Assembly (NCBI RefSeq): GCF_001955655.1
Contig: NZ_MSPW01000006.1
Location: 1 to 64,000, forward strand
Reading direction: 5' to 3'
DNA length: 64,000 nt
Source of the DNA: Viridibacillus arenosi
GTDB taxonomy: Bacteria; Bacillota; Bacilli; Bacillales_A; Planococcaceae
Part shown: piece after piece, positions 43,961 to 54,008 of the stretch
How positions within the stretch are numbered: the stretch's first letter is position 1
Layout of the letters: every line of letters begins with the position of its first letter
Made by a program: the position numbers and the translations under genes
Notes under the pieces: generated by a model
The model's input: only the letters and a program-made list of their open reading frames with translations
Database searches by the model: none
Told to the model about the DNA's origin: nothing

Positions 43961-44028
43961 TCACAAATATAATTTGTGAAGAATACATCAATACATTAGA
44001 TCATGCAAAATAATAAAGAAAATTGAGA

Positions 44029-44066
44029 AGGAGATACTACAAGAATTGTAGTATCTCCTTTTTTTA
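44029..44066 (+). terminator. Terminator of yheBA
   Basis: GGAGATACTAC / GTAGTATCTCC, an 11-bp perfect stem around AAGAATT, followed by T. The following AT-rich stretch, 44,067-44,490, holds no gene that I can support. Confidence 0.9.
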
Positions 44067-44499
44067 TTTTTAAGTAAATTTAATTGACTTAGTAATTTCA
44101 ATTTATTAAGAAAGCTACAAACAACAAGATATTAATAGGTTTCTCTTTTTAGATGTGACAATGAATGTACTTAAATATTTAGTTTCAGGCTGAAGGAATT
44201 ACATATGTATAGTGTCCAAAAAATATATAATTGCAATTTTAAAAAGACTTAGTTATTAGGTGCAATGATTATAATTAGCATGATTTTTTAATCAATTAAT
44301 ATAGTGAGAGTATTCAAATGTATTATATTATGTATTATTTGTAAAATAAATAGCCGTGTTGGATGGGTTTTGTAAAATATGTAAATGTTGCCGAGGTAAT
44401 ATAGAATCTATGAGAGGCATACCATATAATCGAAGTGGTTGAACTTAATAGATTTTCTATTAGGCAAATACAACCCTAAAAATAGAGAGGTGTGGGATA

Positions 44500-45612
44500 G
44501 TGAGGAATTACAGTTATAAATTTGTAAAACCTTTAACATCATTAGTGTTAGGAGCAACTTTATTAACAAGCGCCGTCATTGCTCCGATAACCAGTGCGGA
44601 GGCAGCAGTGTCTTCTAGCTACAAAATTATCAAAGGGAAGCTAGTTTCAAAATCAACTAGCAAAATAGTAAAAGGGATTAAGACTTACAAAGGTAAGGTT
44701 TACAAAGATGGCAAGTTACTAACAGGTTTAAAATCAGGGGTTTATTACAAAAAAGGTGTTAAATGGACTGGTTGGTATAAAGGCAAATGGTACGAAAAAG
44801 GTAAAGCATTAACGGGGTTTGGTAAAAACACTAGTAAATTATATATTAATGGAAAGCTCGCAATGGGTAATTGGTATAAAGGTAAATGGTATGAGAACGG
44901 AAAAGCTTTAACTGGACTAGGGAAAAATACAGGAAATTTATACGTTAATGGTGTTATAAACACTGGAAAGTATTTATACAAAAATAAATTATACGATGGT
45001 GCAGTTTTAAACAAAGGTCTAAAGCTATATGGAGACAAACTATATAGTGGTGCAGCCTTAAATCAAGGTCTAATATTTTTTGAAGGTAAACTATACAATG
45101 GCACGGCATTAAATCAAGGTTTAGCACTATTTGAAAGTAAACTATATAACAGTGCAGCGTTAAATGTAGGCATCGTACAGTATGGAGGTAAATGGTACAA
45201 CGGCTCTGGCTTAGCGTCTGGAACTATTACAACCCCAGACGGAAAAACAATACAGGTTGAGAATGGTGTTGAAAGTTCACCAGGTAACGGATCGTCATCA
45301 GGGAATAATGGCGGAACAAGTGATCATGCCCCAACTGCATCAAGTGTCAAGATTGTTGGAGCTGCAAAAGTAGGTGTAACATTAGAAGTTACTTATACTT
45401 ATACAGATATAGATAAAGATGTAGAAAAGGGTACAACATTCCAGTGGTATGCAGATGGAAAAGCAATTACTGGCGCAACAACTTCGACATTTAAACTGAC
45501 AACAGATCAAGTAGGTAAAGTAATCTCTGTACAAGTGACACCCAAAAATGATAAAGCGATAGGAAATGCCGTAACAGCAACTTTACCAAATGTAGTAGTA
45601 ACTCCTCAATAA
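44500..45612 (+). CDS. Secreted repeat protein with C-terminal Ig-like domain
   Basis: 370 residues from GTG 44500. A signal peptide ends near residue 36 (VIAPITSAEAA). Then follow about ten short Tyr/Gly/Lys repeats of the type WYKGKWYEKGKALTG or LYGDKLYSGAALNQG (about 75-245), a Gly/Ser linker (about 265-280) and an Ig-like domain (APTASSVKIVGAAKVGVTLE onward). The repeats resemble choline- or wall-binding style repeats found in Planococcaceae surface proteins. No LPXTG or SLH domain is seen, so the repeats may hold it on the wall. It lies just upstream of the split 5'-nucleotidase. Confidence 0.75.
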   Translation: MRNYSYKFVKPLTSLVLGATLLTSAVIAPITSAEAAVSSSYKIIKGKLVSKSTSKIVKGIKTYKGKVYKDGKLLTGLKSGVYYKKGVKWTGWYKGKWYEKGKALTGFGKNTSKLYINGKLAMGNWYKGKWYENGKALTGLGKNTGNLYVNGVINTGKYLYKNKLYDGAVLNKGLKLYGDKLYSGAALNQGLIFFEGKLYNGTALNQGLALFESKLYNSAALNVGIVQYGGKWYNGSGLASGTITTPDGKTIQVENGVESSPGNGSSSGNNGGTSDHAPTASSVKIVGAAKVGVTLEVTYTYTDIDKDVEKGTTFQWYADGKAITGATTSTFKLTTDQVGKVISVQVTPKNDKAIGNAVTATLPNVVVTPQ

Positions 45613-45717
45613 AATTAAACGAAACGTTACTTTATAAGCTAGAGAAATATCTAGTGAAATAAGTAGAAATAATCATTCATGAATAGAATATTTAATAAGA
45701 AAAAACCTTCATAATGA

Positions 45718-45787
45718 ATGTTTCTAACTGTTATTTTCCAATTGGTAGGTGTAATTCCTACTCTTGCACAACAGTCTTTTGAAGCAA
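45718..45787 (+). CDS. Signal-peptide exon of the split 5'-nucleotidase (partial)
   Basis: ATG 45718 opens a hydrophobic stretch (MFLTVIFQLVGVIPTLAQQS, then FEA) that ends abruptly where group II intron-like sequence begins. A start further up (ATG 45679, NRIFNKKKPS) is in the same frame but cut off by TAA TGA. Joined to about 46,426 it gives a leader running into EENFTLSLMHTNDTH, the classic start of a secreted 5'-nucleotidase. No good ribosome binding site is visible, so the gene may be damaged as well as interrupted. Confidence 0.55.
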
Positions 45788-46425
45788 GTGCCTAATCCTC
45801 CTGGACCCAGTGATGCGCTGATCAGCAGAAGGGGTTAAGTCAGGTGAAGTCGTACTCGAAAAAAACGAGGCGGGGCTCTTTAAAAGACAGCTATGGTTAG
45901 GCAGACGAATCCATGTAGGCAGTGTGAGGTAGTGAATGTTGCGAAACGCTAGGAGTTCAACATTCATCCTTATAGATGAAATGATGTAATGGGGGTTAGT
46001 AAAATTGACTGTTAAACTAACCATTCTCACAACTGAATAGTGGAGACCTAAGGCTGTCAAAATAAGGGATGGATATAACGGAACGTTTGAAGTTCTTCTT
46101 GACGAGGTGAATCAGCACTGAAGAAGCAAGAAGAACGGCAGCGGGTTCGTAGTAGTGATGATTGCTGGCCGTTTGGATTTGTATGGTAACATACGAAAAG
46201 GATAAAACCAGCTGGAGCGAAGGAACCCAGTCAGCAGAGTATTCTCTAAATTGCTAATCTCCTCAATAAATAATTCAGAATGTTCAGTTTTCATGAGTAT
46301 TTAATGAGGTAGAAAAAAAGTGAAAAGACAATCATTCTACTGATAGCACGCCGTATGCGATGAAAGTCGCCTGTACGGTGTAGGCCCGAAACGAAATCCA
46401 CAAGATGTGGTATAAGACGGGAATA
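45788..46425 (+). mobile_element. ORF-less group II intron
   Basis: About 640 bases with the ordered parts of a group II ribozyme. Domain I resembles known introns (GGGGTTAAGTCAGG...GTACTCG). A 10-bp stem GTTCTTCTTG / CAAGAAGAAC could be domain III. A textbook domain V lies at about 46,347-46,381 (CGCCGTATGCGATGAAAGTC, then GCCTGTACGGTG). Domain VI has CCCG...CGGG closing and an unpaired A near the end. AAAAGA in domain I could be EBS2 for TCTTTT in the 5' exon. There is no reverse transcriptase ORF, so mobility and perhaps splicing would need a maturase from elsewhere. Exact ends are uncertain by a few bases. Confidence 0.75.
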
Positions 46426-48266
46426 GCGAAGAAAACTTTACTTTATCATTAATGCATACCAACGACACACATGCACATTTAGATAATATAGCGAAAAGAA
46501 CAACTGCCATCAAAAATGTTAGAGCTAAAAAGCCAAATTCATTATTACTAGATGCAGGTGATGTTTTTAGTGGCACGCTATATTTCAATGAATTCCAAGG
46601 AAAAGCAGATTTGGAATTCATGAATTTATTACGTTATGATGCAATGACCTTTGGTAATCATGAATTCGACTTAGGCTCAAGTAAAGAAGGGCATCAGGCT
46701 TTAGCTGATTTCATCAAAGGTGCAAATTTCCCATTCATTAGTGCCAATGTAGACTTTTCTGCAGATGATCGCTTTAAAGGTCTGTTTACAGATCTAATCT
46801 CGAGTAAGCCTGAAAAAGGTAAAATTTATAATGGAATTATTAAAGAAATCAATGGCGAAAAAGTAGGGATTTTTGGTTTAACAACGGAAGAAACTAAGGA
46901 TATTTCAAGCCCTGGCAGTATAGTATTTGAAAATTATATTAAAGAGGCTGAAAAAGCAGTTAAAGCGTTTGAAGGGCAAGGCGTCGATAAAATTATTGCT
47001 TTGACACATATCGGTTATGATGACAATGCGAAAATCGATAATGATTTAACATTAGCTTCAACAGTTAAGGGCATTGACGTGATTGTTGGTGGGCATAGTC
47101 ATACACAGTTAGATGAGCCAGTCGTTATAGATCAAGATAATAACAATAAAACAAAAGATCCAACTGTTATTGTTCAGGCGTATCAATATAGTGATTATTT
47201 AGGCAATGTTGATGTTGAGTTTGATAGTAAAGGTAAAGTTATTACAACAAATGGAGAATTGATTAAACTTAGCAGCCTTGCAGACGACGTAGAAGCGGCT
47301 AACATACTTAAGAAATATTCTGATCAGATTAAAGAAGTATCTAATAAACCAATCGGAGCAGAAGCGTTAAGTGAACTGAGTAACCCAAGAACATCAGACA
47401 CGGGTCCAAGTGTCCGTAATAGTGAAACAGCACTTGGAAATATCATTACAGATGGTATGTTAGCAAAGGCAAGAGCACAAACCAAAAATAATAATATCAT
47501 TATGGCACTACAAAATGGTGGAGGTATTCGATCAGGCATTAATGCAGGTGAGATCACTGTTGGAGAAGTTATAACAGTACTACCATTTGGAAACACATTA
47601 GCAACAATGAAGCTTACAGGAGCTGAATTAAAGCAAGCATTTGAAATAAGCTTTAAGGAATCTCCAAAAGAAAGTGGAGGCTTCCTTCACGTATCTGGTG
47701 CAAAAGTTGAATTTGATTCATTAAAACCAGTGGGCGAACGAGTTGTATCGATCAAGTACAAAGATACAAATGAAACTTACGTGGATATAAAAGACCAAGA
47801 GAGTTATACAGTAGCAACAAATGCCTTCACTGCAAAGGGTGGAGATAAGTATGATGTCTTTAAAAAAGCCTATGAAGAAGGTCGTGTAACAGACTTGGGA
47901 CTTTCGGATTGGGAAAATTTAGCGGAACATTTAGCGTCTCTTAAAAAAATCAAACCTACACTAGAAGGACGTATTGTAGACGTGAAAAAGGGTGAAGATC
48001 CAGATATTAGAATACCAGGTGCGGAATTCTCTGGTACTACTGAATCTCCAAAAGTTTACAATGGGAATGTGATCGTTGATATTACAGATGTTGCTTCTAT
48101 ATCCAATGCGATAATTAAAGGAAACTTAATCATCACTGGCACAGTATCTGAAGATATTATCATTTCTAATATTAAAGTGGAAGGTAACTTAGATTTATCC
48201 GCTGTTAAAGGGGATAGTGATAATAGTTTTGAAAATATCGAAGTAACTGGTGAAACAAACATATGA
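46426..48266 (+). CDS. 5'-nucleotidase / metallophosphatase body (3' exon)
   Basis: About 613 residues downstream of the intron. The metallophosphatase domain has MHTNDTHAHLD at its start, LLDAGDVFSG, TFGNHEFDLG and VDVIVGGHSHTQLDE (as IDVIVGGHSHTQLD). The 5_nucleotid_C domain has LQNGGGIRSGI and ATNAFTAKGGDKYDVF. A C-terminal tail of about 100 residues is rich in beta-strand repeats (VASISNAIIKGNLIITGTVS). It would release phosphate from nucleotides outside the cell. The ATG at 46452 could start translation alone but would lose the signal peptide and has no clear site. Confidence 0.88.
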
Positions 48267-48368
48267 TTTTTTAACGAAATCGTCAGTAAGTGAACGATTT
48301 GGCTTCCCCCATTTAATACATGTTAGCGCTACAAATAAACTCTATAAGTGTAGAAGGAGACTGACTCT

Positions 48369-51300
48369 ATGAGTAAAGGGAACTGGAAAAAGACATTTAA
48401 TGCTTTGTTGTCGGTAAGTTTAGTGACAAGTTTCATATTGCCTTCACTGTCAACACCTGTAAAAGCTGCAACTACTTCGACGGATTTAATTATTTCTGAG
48501 TATATTGAAGGAAGTGGTTTTAACAAAGCAGTTGAAATTTACAATGGTACCGGTGCTACAGTTAATTTAAATGACTATACGTTAGAGCTTCATATTAATG
48601 GAGCTGCGGCGGCAGCTCAAAAAGTGGAATTGGTAGGAACTTTGGAAAATAACGATACGTATGTTGTATATCATAAAGATGCAAATACGGCTATAAAGAG
48701 TAATGGGGATCTTGAAAACTCTTCTGTTGTTAATTTTAATGGTGATGATCCAATTGTTTTAAAAAAATCTAGTGAAATCGTTGATTCGATCGGACAAGTT
48801 GGTTCACAAATTAAATTTGGAGAGAACATGACACTTGTACGGAAGAGCTCCGTAACGACTGGGGACAAGATTATCAATGATACCTTTAATAGAGATGCAG
48901 AGTGGTCAACTTATCCAATTGATACAACTGAGTATTTAGGCTCTCATACAATGGGGGATACTCCAGTAGAGCCTGGAGAACCAGGAAATCCAGGGGAAAA
49001 TACAGTCATTTCAATTGCTGATGCACATGCTAAAGCAATGGGAGAAACTGTAATGATTAAAGGTATCGTCGCTGCAAAGTTAAAGAATACTATTTCAGTT
49101 CAAGATGCGACTGGTGGTATTGCAGTTCGTCCGGTAAGTTTAAATGCAGTGGTTGGAGATGAAGTTACATTAACAGGTAAATTAGCAGATTATCGTGGAT
49201 TGCTTCAATTAGATGGAGCAACCATTGTAGAAAATAAGGAAAATGTAGGAGAACCTCAACCAAAAGTAATTACAGGTGCAGATGTTAAGGAAGAAAACGA
49301 ATCACAACTTGTGACAGTGAAGAACGTTTCACTTACCACAGTACAAGATGGAGGTAGTTGGGCAAACTTTACTGGGAATGATGGAACAGAATTCATCGTA
49401 CGGGACGAAACGAATGCTCTAGGTTTAACAGCCAATACGAAATATGAGTCTATTACAGGGATTGTTCAACAATTCGATAATGACTACCAAATTATCCCGC
49501 GTTCTACAACAGATATCGTTGTTGATAGTACAACATTAGCGCCTGCTGTCGCTACTCCAGGAAGTGGGACATATGTTAAAGATACAGCTGTCACTTTATC
49601 TACAACTAGTGCAAATGCAGAGATGTATTACACGCTAGATGGTACTGATCCAACTATTACTAGTACCAAATATGAAAAGCCAATCCAAATTACTAAAACT
49701 ACAACACTTAAAGCCATTGTGAAAGATCAAGATGGTAAATTAAGTGAAGTGTCGACTTTCAATTATACAATCGCAGATCGGTTTGAAATTCATGATATTC
49801 AAGGAGATAAACATGTTACTCCATTTAATAATCAAATTGTGGAGGGTATTGAAGGTGTTGTAACTTATTCATTTAAGCTAGGCACTGCAAATTATTATTC
49901 GATCCAAACGCCAGATGATATGGCGGATAACAATCCGAATACATCAGAAGCTATTTTACTTTATAGCGGTAACAAAGCTTGGCCGATCAAAGTGGGTGAT
50001 TTAGTATCTGTTACAGGAAAAGTAAGTGAATATGCATACGATGGATATAGTGATCGTCAAGATACAGACTTGAAAACAACTCAAATAAATGTTCGTGATG
50101 ATCAGGGTGGAAAGGTTACAGTCATTAAAAGCGGTATTAAGCTGCCAGCGCCAATCACTATTGATGAGGATAAGATGTCATTAAAAGCAATCGATAGTGA
50201 TAATTTATCCGTTTTTAATCCAACAGTAGATGCAATTGACTTCTGGGAAAGTATTGAGGGTATGCGTGTACAAATCGGAAACGTGAAAGCTGTAGCTCCA
50301 CAAGATAATGGTGACTTGGTGACGGTTCTTGAAAGTGCAAAAACAAATTCACTTCACGGCGGAGTTTTATTTGAGGAAAAGAACCAAAATCCAAATCGTA
50401 TCCAATTCCGTTTAGAGCCAAATGGAACTGCACGTGATTTTGAAGTAGCGACAGGAGATCGATTTAATGGTCCGATTACGGGTATAGTTGGTTATTCATA
50501 TCAAAACTTTAAAATTTATGCTTCTTTAGAGGAAATGAAAGCAGCACATAAAAAAGGAAATGCAACACCTGAAAAAACAACGATTGTCAAAGCAGATGAC
50601 AAGTTAACGGTTGCTTCCTATAACTTGGAAAACTTCTCTAATAATAAGACATCAACTTCTGATAGCAAAGCTAGTAAATTAGCTAGAGCAATTGGTATTG
50701 ATATGCAGAGCCCTGATATCGTTGGTGTGACTGAAGTACAAGATAATAATGGTGAAACTGCAGGAGATAGCAAGGCAGATCAAAGTTATGCAAGATTGAT
50801 TACAGCTATAAAAGCTGCAAGTGGTGTGGAATATAAATATGTAAACATTGACCCAGTAAACAATCAAGATGGTGGAGCGCCAAATGCTAATATACGTGTC
50901 GGATTCTTATATAATCCAAGTCGTGTGACATTAACTCAGGGGAATCCACAAGGGGATGCAGCGACTGCAGTAGGTTATGAAAATGGAAAGCTTACGTTGA
51001 ATCCAGGTCGAATTGATCCAACAAATGAGGCATTTAATAGTAGTCGTAAACCATTAGCAGCACAATTTAATTTCCAAGGTGAGAATGTAGTGGTCATTGC
51101 AAACCATTGGAATTCTAAATCAGGTGACACACCATTATTTGGTTCTATTCAACCACCTGTTTATAAAAGTGAAATTCAACGTAAAAAAATTGCACAAATT
51201 GTTTCAAATTTTATAAATGATATTAAGGCAAAAAATCCAAAAGAAAATATTATTTCTCTTGGGGATTTCAATGATTACCAATTTACTGAATCTCTAAAAA

Positions 51301-52913
51301 TTCATGAAGGTAAGAATATGACCAATATGATTAATAAAGTAGAAGAATCCGATCGTTACACATATCTTTACCAAGGGAATTCCCAAGTGTTAGATCATAT
51401 TCTAGTTTCTAACAACTTAGCAAGCAAAACCGCAATTGATATCCTTCATATCAATGCTGATTTTACAGATATGGCTGGTCGGGCAAGTGATCATGACCCT
51501 GTTTTGGTACAAGTAGATTTCGATGAAGAATCAGAAGTTGAACCAGTGAAACCAGAAAAAACGTATGATTTGGTTAATTTTAAAACAAAGAAATTGACTA
51601 TTACGAAACCAAGTGTTGCCGTAAATTTAGATGGGGCATCTATCATCACAGAAGGTGTCTTATTAAAAAGTAATTATGCAGAACTGAATGGTGCTGGATT
51701 CAAAACAACAAAAGTCATAATAGCCCCTAACAAAGAAGGGACTATAATAGATTTAAAAGGTACAGAAATGAAAGAGATAATTATTGATGGACAAAACGTT
51801 AGCGAAATAAGAGGTGCAGAAAATATTCAAAGCATTGAGTTTATTAACGGTGCCAAAGCAGAACAAATTAAATTTACAAATACAAAAGGGGAACCCATTG
51901 AGGTTCCTTCTTTCCCTTCTGAAAATAAAGCACCAGTTGTAACGAGTAAAATTCCAAACAAAACGTTAAAGACTGGGGAAATTGTGTCGGTGTTACTTAC
52001 AGACCACTTCTCTGATCCTGATGGTGACAAACTAACATTCACTGCAACAAAAGGTACTGTCAATCAAGCGACTGCCACGTTGACACTTTCACTTGAAGAA
52101 GGAAGCTATATTATTGGTGTTACAGCTACTGATGGTAAAAAAGAAGTAACAACCAATTTCTCAGTAACAGTTACTGCAGCCGATGTTCCAACTGACGATT
52201 ATTATAAAGACGCAATGGGGAAAACTGGTCAAGCTTTAAAAACAGCATTACATGACATTATAGATGAGCATAAACAATTGACTTACGACCAAGCATGGGA
52301 AGCGTTAAGAGAAACAGATGAAGATCCAAATAACTCAAATAATGTGATTTTGTTTTATTCAGGAGAATCACGCTCTAAAACCCGTAACGGAGGAAATGTT
52401 GGTGACTGGAACCGAGAACATACATGGGCAAAATCACATGGAAACTTTGGTACAACTAAAGGTCCCGGTACAGATATCCACCATTTACGTCCAACTGACG
52501 TTAAAGTTAACAGTAGCCGAGGTAATCTAGATTTTGATAACGGCGGTAGTCCAGTTGCAGGGTGTAATGGTTGTTTTAAGACTTCTAATTCATTCGAACC
52601 ACCTAATAGAGTAAAAGGTGACGTTGCCAGAATACTATTATATATGGCAACACGCTATGAACAAGGTGATAAAGTAGATCTCGAATTAAATGAAAAATTG
52701 AATAATGGAACTGCCCCATATCATGGCAAGCTTTCTGTATTGTTACAATGGCATTTACAAGATCCAGTTGATGAGTTTGAAATGAACCGAAATAATGTCA
52801 TTCAAGAATGGCAAGGCAACCGTAATCCATTCATTGATCATCCTGAATGGGTAAAGCTCATTTGGGGAACACAAAGCAACAGCAAAATAAGCACAGTCAA
52901 CTTAGCATCTTAA
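48369..52913 (+). CDS. Secreted multidomain nuclease: LTD, OB folds, EEP nuclease and endonuclease I
   Basis: 1,514 residues, start behind AAGGAG. Signal peptide to about 35 (STPVKAA). Then a lamin-tail domain (about 37-150), an OB-fold domain (about 215-345), a chitobiase-like Fn3 (about 395-465) and an ExeM-like OB fold (about 470-600). The exo/endonuclease/phosphatase domain (about 745-1055) has KLTVASYNLENFS, VGVTEVQD, ANHWNSKSGD, LGDFNDY and ASDHDPVLV. A beta-rich stretch and cadherin-like domain (about 1190-1270) lead into an endonuclease I domain (about 1275-1500; WNREHTWAKSHG, DIHHLRPTD). Two different catalytic nuclease domains sit in one chain. Likely degrades extracellular DNA. Confidence 0.88.
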   Translation: MSKGNWKKTFNALLSVSLVTSFILPSLSTPVKAATTSTDLIISEYIEGSGFNKAVEIYNGTGATVNLNDYTLELHINGAAAAAQKVELVGTLENNDTYVVYHKDANTAIKSNGDLENSSVVNFNGDDPIVLKKSSEIVDSIGQVGSQIKFGENMTLVRKSSVTTGDKIINDTFNRDAEWSTYPIDTTEYLGSHTMGDTPVEPGEPGNPGENTVISIADAHAKAMGETVMIKGIVAAKLKNTISVQDATGGIAVRPVSLNAVVGDEVTLTGKLADYRGLLQLDGATIVENKENVGEPQPKVITGADVKEENESQLVTVKNVSLTTVQDGGSWANFTGNDGTEFIVRDETNALGLTANTKYESITGIVQQFDNDYQIIPRSTTDIVVDSTTLAPAVATPGSGTYVKDTAVTLSTTSANAEMYYTLDGTDPTITSTKYEKPIQITKTTTLKAIVKDQDGKLSEVSTFNYTIADRFEIHDIQGDKHVTPFNNQIVEGIEGVVTYSFKLGTANYYSIQTPDDMADNNPNTSEAILLYSGNKAWPIKVGDLVSVTGKVSEYAYDGYSDRQDTDLKTTQINVRDDQGGKVTVIKSGIKLPAPITIDEDKMSLKAIDSDNLSVFNPTVDAIDFWESIEGMRVQIGNVKAVAPQDNGDLVTVLESAKTNSLHGGVLFEEKNQNPNRIQFRLEPNGTARDFEVATGDRFNGPITGIVGYSYQNFKIYASLEEMKAAHKKGNATPEKTTIVKADDKLTVASYNLENFSNNKTSTSDSKASKLARAIGIDMQSPDIVGVTEVQDNNGETAGDSKADQSYARLITAIKAASGVEYKYVNIDPVNNQDGGAPNANIRVGFLYNPSRVTLTQGNPQGDAATAVGYENGKLTLNPGRIDPTNEAFNSSRKPLAAQFNFQGENVVVIANHWNSKSGDTPLFGSIQPPVYKSEIQRKKIAQIVSNFINDIKAKNPKENIISLGDFNDYQFTESLKIHEGKNMTNMINKVEESDRYTYLYQGNSQVLDHILVSNNLASKTAIDILHINADFTDMAGRASDHDPVLVQVDFDEESEVEPVKPEKTYDLVNFKTKKLTITKPSVAVNLDGASIITEGVLLKSNYAELNGAGFKTTKVIIAPNKEGTIIDLKGTEMKEIIIDGQNVSEIRGAENIQSIEFINGAKAEQIKFTNTKGEPIEVPSFPSENKAPVVTSKIPNKTLKTGEIVSVLLTDHFSDPDGDKLTFTATKGTVNQATATLTLSLEEGSYIIGVTATDGKKEVTTNFSVTVTAADVPTDDYYKDAMGKTGQALKTALHDIIDEHKQLTYDQAWEALRETDEDPNNSNNVILFYSGESRSKTRNGGNVGDWNREHTWAKSHGNFGTTKGPGTDIHHLRPTDVKVNSSRGNLDFDNGGSPVAGCNGCFKTSNSFEPPNRVKGDVARILLYMATRYEQGDKVDLELNEKLNNGTAPYHGKLSVLLQWHLQDPVDEFEMNRNNVIQEWQGNRNPFIDHPEWVKLIWGTQSNSKISTVNLAS

Positions 52914-53085
52914 GTACTACAGGTCAGTAAAATAACCGTTATATAGACATTTGTGTATATTTCTTTATGGATATTAATAAAACATAAATTATCTTGTGGA
53001 AGTTGATTTCTGCATTATTCAGAAATAATTTTTCTTCGATTTGCAGTTTTAGATGTATCTCTTAAAGGGGAAAATATATATAACT

Positions 53086-53120
53086 AAAACCATGTACTGA
53101 CAATTGTCAGTACATGGTTT
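53086..53120. terminator. Perfect palindromic terminator
   Basis: AAACCATGTACTGAC / GTCAGTACATGGTTT around AATT. It lies 3' of the nuclease gene and of the decayed minus-strand hemAT, and could serve both. Confidence 0.8.
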
Positions 53121-53125
53121 CAATT

Positions 53126-53919
53126 TTACATAGCAGTTAAATTTTTAGTCGCGTTATGGATGCGTTCAGAATTCTTCTGAATAGAATTTAGGTTTCCGTT
53201 TATATCTCGCACGCCTATAAATAATTCGTTATTCAGAAATTTTATAGTATTCATAAGTCCAACAATTTTCTCGAAGGATGAATCTGTTGCTAAAACTTGA
53301 GTACAAGATTCATCAACAAGATGCTGTAATTTTTGTGAAGTCATTTTTTTAGTGCTTCTTGATGGTGCTTTTCATAGGCTTCTAATACAATTTGTTGTTC
53401 AAAGTTAATAATTTTGCCTATAGCATTAATAATTTTGAGTTGTTCCTCATGATTAAAATGAGTCTGTTGTACAATTGAGAAAAAGCCATTGAGTAAATCT
53501 TGGAAAGCACTCTTATACCACTTAGGTTCGAGCCCAACTTTTGCATGGACAAAAGCAATTATTAACGTTTTATCAAAAATCTTCATCAATGTGTCCATTG
53601 AACATTGATGAAATATGTCCCTTCAAAGCAGTTCTTAAACTGCTAATGGAACTGTTTTGATTATTTTTGATTAATATTTTTACCTAATGAATTTTCTTTT
53701 TCGAGATTTTCATAAAACTTTGCTACAATGGATTCAATGTTTTTGACTAGAGTAGGTTTCATAATGCGTAAAGTAGCTATTAGTTAGCTGAATCATATCC
53801 ATCTGTATATAAATGGATCGGTTGAGCGAATTAGATATAACGATGTTATAAAGTTCTTGAAAAACTAATATTTCTAGAGATGTATTTATAGGCTTTGACT
53901 TTCTTGTGAGAAAAGACAA
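53126..53919 (-). pseudogene. hemAT: Decayed globin-coupled sensor HemAT
   Basis: On the minus strand the pieces of a HemAT protoglobin domain follow in order but in different frames: TLRIMKPTLVKNIESIVAKF YENLEKE split by stops near 53,680-53,770; then IIAFVHAKVGLEPKWYKSAF and QDLLNGFFSIVQQ in the 85-codon frame 53341-53598, which ends EAYEKHHQEALKK; then a 72-codon frame resembling the start of the signalling domain. The methyl-accepting domain that should follow is missing, cut off at the terminator. Oxygen-sensing chemoreceptor gene lost by frameshifts and truncation. Confidence 0.75.
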
Positions 53920-54008
53920 TTTACTCGCTCCTTTAACATTGTAATAAGAATGGTATAAAGTTTTTCCATTGTATATGAAAGTAAAAACGAAAGAAGTGAA
54001 TAGTTGAT

